Part shown: positions 1-5,515 of the stretch, piece by piece
Layout: each line of letters starts with the position of its first letter
Numbering within the stretch: position 1 is the stretch's first letter
NCBI GenBank assembly: GCA_030612945.1
Contig: JAUWMY010000205.1
Location: 1 to 5,515, forward strand
DNA: 5,515 nt
Source of the DNA: Desulfobacteraceae bacterium
Lineage (GTDB): Bacteria; Desulfobacterota; DSM-4660; Desulfatiglandales; Desulfatiglandaceae
Reading direction: 5' to 3'
Notes under the pieces: model-generated
What the model was told of the DNA's origin: nothing
The model's database searches: none
What the model saw: the letters and a program-made list of their open reading frames with translations, nothing else
Program-made: the position numbers and the translations under genes

Positions 1-504
1 ACGCCTCAAAAACAGGCAAAAGCATTCACCCAATCTAAGAAAGAAAATGTCCCCAGGGTGACTGATAGCGCACCTCCCCCTTTAAAACCAGAACCTTTTC
101 CGGAACCGGAACAACCCGAGATCGTAGAAGAACTTTTTGAACCCTGGAAGGATTTTACTGGGGATATTTTCGAGAAAAAGGGAATTGAGGAGAAAACCCG
201 CATTGCCTCAATACCACCAGCGCAGGTTTTACGTGAGGCAAGGCCTATGTATCGCACGAATCCCTCACCCCATTATCCCAGGCTTGCCAGGAAAAGGGGG
301 TATGAAGGGACTGTTGTCCTGGAGGTCCTTGTTGATCCGAGTGGAAGGGTGAAGGATTTGCAAGTCTTCAAATCAGGTGGATACACAATACTTGATAAGG
401 CGGCGGTGGCTTCAGTGAAAGACTGGTTGTTTGAGCCGGGGATGAAGGGAGATGAAAAAGTGGAAATGTGGGTAAAAATCCCGATCCGCTTCCAGCTAAA
501 ATAA
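1..504 (+). CDS. TonB-family energy transducer, C-terminal part (5' end outside window)
   Basis: This reading frame is open from the first base of the window to a TAA at 502-504, giving 167 residues of a protein that begins upstream. TonB-family proteins couple the inner-membrane proton motive force, through ExbB/ExbD-type motors, to outer-membrane transporters. The visible part has a modest proline/glutamate-rich stretch (about residues 24-40, with APPPLKPEPFPEPEQP), a charged linker, and a C-terminal TonB domain over roughly the last 80 residues. That domain shows the family hallmarks: HYPRLARKRGYEGTVVLEV, then VDPSGRV, KSGGYTILDKAA and the WLFEPG motif near the end. The N-terminal membrane anchor is not in the window. 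A GTG at 58 is an internal codon, not a credible start, because the frame stays open upstream and the start there would leave no anchor. The TPR lipoprotein gene follows after 79 bases with its own promoter. The family is confident; which receptor it energises is unknown. Confidence 0.9.
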   Translation, partial: TPQKQAKAFTQSKKENVPRVTDSAPPPLKPEPFPEPEQPEIVEELFEPWKDFTGDIFEKKGIEEKTRIASIPPAQVLREARPMYRTNPSPHYPRLARKRGYEGTVVLEVLVDPSGRVKDLQVFKSGGYTILDKAAVASVKDWLFEPGMKGDEKVEMWVKIPIRFQLK

Positions 505-513
505 AGAAGTTGT

Positions 514-542
514 TTGACATAAGTTACATTAAGTTGTATTAT
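514..542 (+). promoter_or_regulatory. Sigma70-type promoter for the TPR gene
   Basis: A perfect -35 hexamer TTGACA (514-519) is followed by exactly 17 bases and a -10 hexamer TATTAT (537-542, 5 of 6 matches to consensus). The surrounding 79-base gap is strongly AT-rich. Transcription would start near 549-550 and leave a leader of about 35 bases before the ATG at 584. This is the best promoter match in the window and suggests that the TPR gene is transcribed independently of the TonB-family gene upstream. No terminator hairpin was seen between them, so read-through is also possible. Confidence 0.6.
521..540 (+). repeat. Tandem 10-bp imperfect direct repeat inside the promoter spacer
   Basis: AAGTTACATT (521-530) is followed directly by AAGTTGTATT (531-540), with 8 of 10 positions identical and one helical turn between copies. 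The second copy runs into the -10 hexamer. A further AAGTTG lies at 507-512. ATTAAGTT (528-535) is matched by its exact reverse complement AACTTAAT at 563-570. It could be a regulator binding site, but AT-rich sequence produces such repeats by chance, so the functional reading is weak. Confidence 0.35.
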
Positions 543-583
543 ATTTAGTTAAAATTTCAAGAAACTTAATCACTCATAACAAT

Positions 584-2935
584 ATGCGAGCTATGAGATT
601 GGGGACGAGAGCAAATACAACTCATAATGCATTTATAATCTGCTCTTTCGGGGCCATGTTGGTCGCTATTCTTTTTGTTCTGTGCATTGGTTGTGCCAGT
701 AAGGAAGAGAAAGAGGCCAGACACCTGGAAAGGGCAAGGCAGTATGTTGAAAAAACAGAATTCAAAAAAGCGGTGATTGAATTCAGGAATGTAGTTCAAC
801 TGGATCCTGAAAATGACGCTGCCCATTACGAACTGGGTGAGACCTACCTGAAGCTTCAACAGGGAAGAGAGGCGTTCCAGTCTTTCTCCCGTGCAGTCTC
901 TGTAAACCCTGAGAATATGAAGGCCCAGTTGAAAATGGGCCAGATACTTCTCCTTGGGAAAAGAACTGAGGAGGCAAAAAAAAAGGCCGAGTTGGTTCTG
1001 GAGAAATCCCCGGACAGCATTGAAGCCATGGCCATTCTTTCGGGCGTTCAGGTCCACGAGAAGGACCTTGATTCCGCCATAAAAACCCTGGAGAAGGCTC
1101 TCTCCATAAATCCCAGCCATTTCGAGACTCACCTATCCCTGGCACGCCTGTTCTTTTTAAAGGGAGACCTTGATAAGGCCGAAAAAAAATACCTGAAAGC
1201 CCTATCTTTAGACCCTGAATCGCGCATTCCTTACATAGAATTATCTCGCCTTTATGGCAGAAAAGGTCAGTGGGACAAGGCCGAAGCAGAACTCAAAAAA
1301 ATGATCCGGGCTTCCGGTTCCGAATACCAGAGCCTTTCCATCCTCGCCCGTTTTTACGAAAGCCGTGGAAAATGGGAGCAGGCTGAAAAAGCCTATTTAC
1401 AAGCAACTGATTCTTCTACCATGGAAGACACGGTGCCCCTGATGAATCTGGGCGCATATTATGCACGGAGAAAATCCTACGATCAGGCCCTGGAGGCAAT
1501 GCAGAGGGCAGCAGAGATCAAGCAGGACGACCTGAATGTCCTGGTAAGTATCGCACAACTCCATTTTGAATTCAAAAAATTAAAGGAAGCCGAAGGCACG
1601 ATCGACAAAGTCCTGGAAAAAGATAATGGACACCTAAGCGCGAACTTCCTAAAAGGAAGGCTATACCTGCTCAAAAAGGATTTTACCAATGCTCTGAGCC
1701 GATTTGATCTAATTGTCAAGGAAAGTCCACGCAATGCCATGGCCCATTATTTTAAGGCCCTATCCCTGGTGGGAAAAGGGGAAAGCAGGCTGGCTGAGCA
1801 AGACCTGCTGAAGTCGGTGGAACTCAACCCCCGTCTTTTAGATGCAAGGCTGCTCCTGGCAGAATTCTACCTCCGCCAAAGAAACCAGGACCTGGCCCGT
1901 GAACAAATAGAGAGTTCACTCAAACTGGCGCCGAAGAACATTCGGGCGCTCATGCTACAGGGGAACCAGAAAATCCTGGAACGGGATACTAAGGGGGCTG
2001 AGGCTGCCTTTAAAGAGATCACCAACTTAGATCCTGATTTTGCACCAGCTTATGTCAGGCTCGGCCTTGTGTATAACCTCACAAAACGACCTGAGGACGC
2101 CCAGAAAAACTTTCAAAAGGCCCTCGAATTAGACCCTCAACAAACTGATGCCCTGGCATTAATCGTGGGTATATATGTACGTGAAAAAAAGTATGACAAA
2201 GCATTTCAAATCTGCGAAAAACAGAAAGAAAAAACAGGAGGGAACACTTCCCACTTAGCCCTTATCCAATACCTGGAAGGAAACATTTCCCTGGCCGGAA
2301 GGGATCCCAAAAAGGCCCAGCATCATTTTGAGAAGGCCATCAAGACTGATCCAAATATTATTGCCCCTTATGTGGCCCTGGCCAGGATTTATATAATTGA
2401 AAAGAAGCTCGACCAGGCCATTACCCAGTACGAGGCTATACTGAGCAAGAATCCGAAGTATCTGGCAGCATACATGGCCCTTGGCACAATTTATGATCAA
2501 CAGGATGACGGCGAAAAGGCGGAAACCTATTACAGAAAGGCCCTTGAGATTAAGAGTGATTTTGCCCCTGCAGCTAACAACCTGGCCTGGAATCTGACAG
2601 AAAGGGGAGGCAACATCGATGAGGCCCTCGGTTTTGCGCAGGTTGCCAAGGAGCAGATGCCTGACAACGGGGCTGTCATGGACACCCTGGGCTGGATCTA
2701 TTATTTAAAAGGAAGTTATCTGAATGCTATTGCCGAATTTGAGGACAGCCTGACGCAAAACCCGGAAAATCCGGTGATCAATCTTCATTTGGGCCTTGCC
2801 TATTACAAGAACAAGCAGCCCCGTAAGGCGAAAGGGTTTCTGGAGAAGGCTCTGAATATTAGTCAGAATTTCAAAGGCGCGGAAGAGGCGCGCAATATCT
2901 TGAAAGAGATTAAGGCTTCTGCTTCAGCAGGATAG
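584..2935 (+). CDS. Large TPR-repeat lipoprotein, similar in style to PEP-CTERM-system PrsT-type proteins
   Basis: The gene encodes 783 residues. The N-terminus has a basic segment (residues 1-15), a hydrophobic stretch (16-36) and Cys37 in the context LCIGC, which reads as a lipoprotein signal peptide. Position -3 is Cys rather than the usual Leu. Ala38 after the cysteine would favour outer-membrane sorting under the enterobacterial +2 rule. From about residue 45 the chain is a nearly continuous array of about 21 TPR units of 34 residues, most with the A..LG..Y, KAE..Y.KAL and LDP pattern. A short charged capping helix ends the protein. TPR arrays act as protein-binding scaffolds, here probably in the periplasm. 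The late block NNLAWNL...GGNIDEAL...DTLGWIYYLKG resembles PrsT-like TPR lipoproteins linked to exosortase/exopolysaccharide loci, but no such partner gene is visible, so no symbol is given. No good Shine-Dalgarno precedes ATG 584. ATG 593 is the nearest alternative; ATG 656 would remove the basic segment and cut into the signal peptide. Confidence 0.9.
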   Translation: MRAMRLGTRANTTHNAFIICSFGAMLVAILFVLCIGCASKEEKEARHLERARQYVEKTEFKKAVIEFRNVVQLDPENDAAHYELGETYLKLQQGREAFQSFSRAVSVNPENMKAQLKMGQILLLGKRTEEAKKKAELVLEKSPDSIEAMAILSGVQVHEKDLDSAIKTLEKALSINPSHFETHLSLARLFFLKGDLDKAEKKYLKALSLDPESRIPYIELSRLYGRKGQWDKAEAELKKMIRASGSEYQSLSILARFYESRGKWEQAEKAYLQATDSSTMEDTVPLMNLGAYYARRKSYDQALEAMQRAAEIKQDDLNVLVSIAQLHFEFKKLKEAEGTIDKVLEKDNGHLSANFLKGRLYLLKKDFTNALSRFDLIVKESPRNAMAHYFKALSLVGKGESRLAEQDLLKSVELNPRLLDARLLLAEFYLRQRNQDLAREQIESSLKLAPKNIRALMLQGNQKILERDTKGAEAAFKEITNLDPDFAPAYVRLGLVYNLTKRPEDAQKNFQKALELDPQQTDALALIVGIYVREKKYDKAFQICEKQKEKTGGNTSHLALIQYLEGNISLAGRDPKKAQHHFEKAIKTDPNIIAPYVALARIYIIEKKLDQAITQYEAILSKNPKYLAAYMALGTIYDQQDDGEKAETYYRKALEIKSDFAPAANNLAWNLTERGGNIDEALGFAQVAKEQMPDNGAVMDTLGWIYYLKGSYLNAIAEFEDSLTQNPENPVINLHLGLAYYKNKQPRKAKGFLEKALNISQNFKGAEEARNILKEIKASASAG

Positions 2936-2950
2936 TGGCTTTATCAAAAC

Positions 2951-2970
2951 AGGTAACCACGGGTGACCAC
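2951..2970 (+). repeat. Tandem GGTNACC repeat at the response regulator start
   Basis: AGGTAACCAC (2951-2960) is followed directly by GGGTGACCAC (2961-2970), with 8 of 10 positions identical. Each copy contains a GGTNACC palindrome (2952-2958 and 2962-2968). The second copy supplies both a possible GTG start (2963) and the GGTGA that can pair with 16S rRNA in front of ATG 2975. As RNA, the two copies could pair as two 3-bp stems around a mismatch, which would be a weak structure. It may be a chance duplication, a translational control element or an operator. Confidence 0.35.
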
Positions 2971-2974
2971 AAAA

Positions 2975-3358
2975 ATGGAAAAAGAACAAAAAACAAGGAT
3001 TCTTGTCATAGAGGACGATCCGGATGTCCTTGCTATGCTCATTAAACACTTGGAATACTTAAATTATGCGGTCATTACTGCCACAGACGGCATGGAAGGG
3101 CTGAAGCAGTTGCAATCGGCAGAGTATGACCTGGTGATCACAGACATTGTCATGCCTTACGTGAGCGGAGTCGGCGTTGTGACGGCACTGAAAGAGAAAA
3201 GGCCTCACATTCCGGTTATCGCCATCACAGGTTATGGCAAAGAACCAGAGGCCGCGGCTGTAGAAAAAAAGGCGGACCTTGTGCTTGCCAAACCCGTCAA
3301 GATGTCCACTCTCAAGGGCTACATAGAGCAGCTCTTGACCGCAAGGGATAAAACTTAG
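2975..3358 (+). CDS. Single-domain response regulator (CheY-like receiver)
   Basis: This is a stand-alone receiver domain of 127 residues (131 if GTG 2963 is used) with no output domain. Numbered from ATG 2975, the key residues are all present: acidic pocket Glu13-Asp14-Asp15 in ILVIEDDPD, phospho-acceptor Asp57 in LVITDIVMP, conserved Thr85 and aromatic Tyr87 in AITGYG, and Lys106 in LAKPV. It should accept phosphate from a histidine kinase, and the kinase encoded 88 bases downstream is the obvious candidate. It could act as a shuttle in a phosphorelay or by binding a partner protein. ATG 2975 is preferred because GGGTGA at 2961-2966 sits 8 bases before it and the receiver fold begins only a few residues later; GTG 2963 adds four residues. 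The gene follows the TPR stop by 39 bases (27 with GTG), consistent with one transcript. Family confident; start less so. Confidence 0.92.
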   Translation: MEKEQKTRILVIEDDPDVLAMLIKHLEYLNYAVITATDGMEGLKQLQSAEYDLVITDIVMPYVSGVGVVTALKEKRPHIPVIAITGYGKEPEAAAVEKKADLVLAKPVKMSTLKGYIEQLLTARDKT

Positions 3359-3373
3359 ATCCGTTTCGCACTG

Positions 3374-3390
3374 TCCCGCAAACAGCGGGA
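3374..3390 (+). other. Short GC-rich hairpin in the gap between response regulator and kinase
   Basis: TCCCGC (3374-3379) and GCGGGA (3385-3390) form a perfect 6-bp stem with a five-base loop AAACA, starting 15 bases after the response regulator stop. No T tract follows, so it does not look like an intrinsic terminator. It could stabilise the 3' end of an upstream transcript or reduce read-through. A second, AT-only inverted repeat AATAAT/ATTATT lies at 3408-3423. The rest of this 88-base gap holds the AAGG ribosome binding site (3433-3436) and no evident gene. Confidence 0.4.
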
Positions 3391-3446
3391 GAATGTTGAA
3401 ATAGTGGAATAATGGGAATTATTACATAGGGCAAGGCGAAGAAACT

Positions 3447-5515
3447 ATGATCAAAGTCTTCATATTAAACGGACCACACCAAGGTAAGTCTTTTAACCTT
3501 GAGGGTGACACTGCTTGTATTGGTCGATCGCCGGATAATGATATTCAAATCAAGGATAGCTCCATATCTCGCAGCCATTTAAATATTCTAAGGGGGAAAA
3601 AGAGGTATTTTGTCGAAGATTTAAGAACTACTAACGGTACTTTCATTAATGGCAAGCGATTAGAACCTGGTAAAGAATTTGAAGTTAAAGAGGGGCTGCC
3701 GATTGTTATTGGCAGGGTGTTGATTTCTTTGGGAAAAGCCTCCTCAGAGGATTCCGCTAATATTCAGAACCTGGCTGACCTATCCGGTGAACTCTCCACA
3801 ACGGGTATATTTACTTTAGACAGACGCAGACCCTATACAACGACAAAGAATCTGGAATTAATATACAAGGTATCAAATGTCTTGGTGCAATCGTTAGATA
3901 TTGATGAAATCCTGCAGAAGATACTGGATTATATTTTCGATCTTCTCAAAAGGATAGACAGAGGGGCTATCCTGCTGATTAACAGTGATACAGGGAAGCT
4001 CGAGCAGATTATAGGCAGATCAAAATTCGACAAAGCAAAAACCAATATCAGTTACAGCCGGACCATCGCGGAAAAAGTCGTGAAAGAAGGCAAACCTTTC
4101 ACCATGCCAGATTTGACACAGGAAGACACAGAGAATTTTTCAGATAGTATGCGCAGGATGAAGTCGGTAATGTGTGTCCCTTTGATCAGCAGGTCGCAAA
4201 TCCGCGGGGTTATTTATGTGGATTCGGTTGATAAACCGTTTGGATTTCGAGAGGAGGATCTCTCACTCATTACCTCCTTAAGCAGCCCGGCAGCAGTAGC
4301 CATAGAGAATGCATTGTTTTACTCAAATTTGGAAAAAACAGTCGAAGATAGAACAAGGATAATTATTGAGACGGAAGAAAAACTTCGAGAAAGCGAAACC
4401 AGATTTAAGGCCATTTATGATAACATGAGCAGTGGTGTAATGGTTTCCGTCCCGGTCAGTGACGGTGAGGATTTTGCTATCTTTGACCTAAATAAGGCTG
4501 CCCAGAAAATTGAAAAAATAAAAAAGAGGGAAGTACTGGGCAAGCTACTCCTTGAAGCATTCCCCAACTTCAAGGAGATCGACCTGGTAGAAATTTTTAA
4601 AAGAGTATGGAAAACCGGCAAACCGGAAACCCATTCATTTGCTTTATTCCGGGACGGAGAAATGCCGGATTGGAGAGAATGCTATATATATCGTTTACAT
4701 TCCGGCGAAATCGTGACTATTTATGATGATATCACGGACAAGAAAAAAGCAGCGGCAGAGCAAAAAACTTTGCAAGAACAACTCCTTGTTTCCCAAAAAA
4801 TGGAGTCGATTGGTACTTTTGCCGGAGGGACTGCACACAACTTCAGGAATATATTGCAGGCTATCTCAGGAAATATTGAATATCTTGAAATGGTGCATGG
4901 TGAAAAGACAGAAATCCGTGATACGGCGAAAAGCATTCATGACTCCGTGGAAAAGGGTGTTGATTTGATCAACAACCTATTACATTTTTCCAAAAAAGGC
5001 GGGGAACTTCAACTCATTGACGTAGATTTATCTGAAGTTATAACTAAAACATACGGGATTATAGAAAAGGTATTCGACAAGAATATTGAGATTAAATTGG
5101 ATTTAGAGGAGAATCTGTTTGTCCAGGGTAATCACTCACTTCTGAGCCAGGTATTTTTAAATTTATTCACCAATGCCAGGGATGCCATGCCCGATGGCGG
5201 GGAATTACTTGTTGAGGCCAGAAAGAGGAACAATAAGGTCGTTGCAATTGTCTCGGATTCAGGACATGGTATGGATAAAGAGACCCTGGACCAGATATTT
5301 GATCCTTTTTTTACACTCAAAGATGTTGGTAAGGGCACGGGACTGGGACTTTCCACAACCCATGGTATTGTTGAGCAGCACAAAGGCGCTATCTTGGTAT
5401 CATCAAAACAGGGGAAGGGCGCGAAATTTACGATCTACCTCCCTTTCGGAAAAACGGAAAGCTCCCAACGACCTGAACCCCCAAAGAAAATAATCATGGG
5501 AAAGGGACAAAAAGT
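3447..5515 (+). CDS. Cytoplasmic FHA-GAF-PAS sensor histidine kinase, possibly hybrid (3' end outside window)
   Basis: The frame runs from ATG 3447 to the window edge without a stop, giving 689 residues. ATG 3447 is preceded by AAGG ten bases away and is the only usual start after the in-frame stop at 3402. Domains in order: FHA (about 1-95) with Gly26-Arg27, Ser41-Arg42-x-His44, Asn63-Gly64 and Asn68-Gly69; a linker; GAF (about 135-290); a helical coiled linker (about 290-318); PAS (about 316-432); HisKA around His464; and HATPase (about 560-667). The ATPase shows the N box (Asn572 to Ala580, NLFTNARDA), G1 DSGHGM (604-609), F box FDPFFT (618-623) and G2 GKGTGLGLS (628-636). The H box reads AHNFRN, with Asn465 where Asp or Glu is usual. 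There is no membrane segment, so it should sense cytoplasmic signals, with FHA reading phosphothreonine. A proline/basic linker after the ATPase, still open at the edge, suggests a receiver may follow. It probably phosphorylates the upstream receiver (inference). Confidence 0.93.
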   Translation, partial: MIKVFILNGPHQGKSFNLEGDTACIGRSPDNDIQIKDSSISRSHLNILRGKKRYFVEDLRTTNGTFINGKRLEPGKEFEVKEGLPIVIGRVLISLGKASSEDSANIQNLADLSGELSTTGIFTLDRRRPYTTTKNLELIYKVSNVLVQSLDIDEILQKILDYIFDLLKRIDRGAILLINSDTGKLEQIIGRSKFDKAKTNISYSRTIAEKVVKEGKPFTMPDLTQEDTENFSDSMRRMKSVMCVPLISRSQIRGVIYVDSVDKPFGFREEDLSLITSLSSPAAVAIENALFYSNLEKTVEDRTRIIIETEEKLRESETRFKAIYDNMSSGVMVSVPVSDGEDFAIFDLNKAAQKIEKIKKREVLGKLLLEAFPNFKEIDLVEIFKRVWKTGKPETHSFALFRDGEMPDWRECYIYRLHSGEIVTIYDDITDKKKAAAEQKTLQEQLLVSQKMESIGTFAGGTAHNFRNILQAISGNIEYLEMVHGEKTEIRDTAKSIHDSVEKGVDLINNLLHFSKKGGELQLIDVDLSEVITKTYGIIEKVFDKNIEIKLDLEENLFVQGNHSLLSQVFLNLFTNARDAMPDGGELLVEARKRNNKVVAIVSDSGHGMDKETLDQIFDPFFTLKDVGKGTGLGLSTTHGIVEQHKGAILVSSKQGKGAKFTIYLPFGKTESSQRPEPPKKIIMGKGQK

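Noticed and set aside
58..504. TonB-family gene starting at GTG 58
   Set aside because: The frame is open back to base 1 and a start at 58 would give a TonB protein with no membrane anchor; the gene is cut by the window edge.
566..1132. 188-codon open frame on the - strand
   Set aside because: It lies opposite the TPR gene, has no recognisable domain or supported start, and the + strand protein there has clear repeated TPR structure.
2919..2930. CTGC-TTCA-GCAG mini hairpin at the end of the TPR gene
   Set aside because: A 4-bp stem within coding sequence is expected by chance and has no T tract.
584..2935. Assigning the symbol prsT
   Set aside because: TPR similarity is easily inflated by the repeat consensus, and no exosortase or PEP-CTERM gene is visible in the window.
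3374..3390. Intrinsic terminator after the response regulator
   Set aside because: The hairpin stem is only 6 bp and is followed by mixed sequence without a T tract.
3396..3425. Possible promoter TTGAAA-18-TATTAC before the kinase
   Set aside because: The -10 matches only 4 of 6, the spacing is less favourable, and transcription would begin next to the ribosome binding site; too weak to list.
4415..5493. Several short open frames on both strands within the kinase region
   Set aside because: All overlap the GAF-PAS-HisKA-HATPase frame, whose motifs are intact; the short frames encode no recognisable protein.

Overview
The window holds four protein genes, all on the + strand, with almost no free space. 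Two run off the edges. Moderate GC, a TonB-family protein beside a large all-TPR lipoprotein, and a soluble FHA-GAF-PAS histidine kinase next to a stand-alone receiver together suggest a Gram-negative bacterium. The combination is most reminiscent of Desulfobacterota (former Deltaproteobacteria). That lineage call is inference from protein style; no rRNA or lineage marker is present.

Layout: (1) 1-504, the C-terminal part of a TonB-family energy transducer whose start lies upstream of the window. (2) 505-583, a short AT-rich gap with a near-consensus sigma70-type promoter and a tandem 10-bp repeat in its spacer. (3) 584-2935, a 783-residue lipoprotein made almost entirely of about 21 TPR units. 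(4) 2975-3358 (or 2963-3358), a single-domain CheY-like response regulator starting a few tens of bases after the TPR gene. (5) 3359-3446, a gap with a short GC-rich hairpin and the ribosome binding site of the next gene. (6) 3447 to the window end, a cytoplasmic histidine kinase with FHA, GAF, PAS, HisKA and HATPase domains. It is still open at position 5515 and may continue into a C-terminal receiver.

How they may work together (inference): the TonB-type protein and the TPR lipoprotein would both act in the periplasm or at the outer membrane, in transport or envelope assembly. The receiver and kinase form a likely cytoplasmic signalling pair. The promoter at 514-542 could drive the TPR gene and the receiver, and possibly the kinase by read-through. 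The FHA domain suggests that phosphothreonine signalling feeds into the histidine kinase.

Nothing here proves an undescribed system. The points most worth a second look are the FHA-headed kinase with a non-acidic residue after its phospho-histidine, and its linkage to the TPR lipoprotein. No tRNA, rRNA, CRISPR array, insertion sequence or phage signal was seen.
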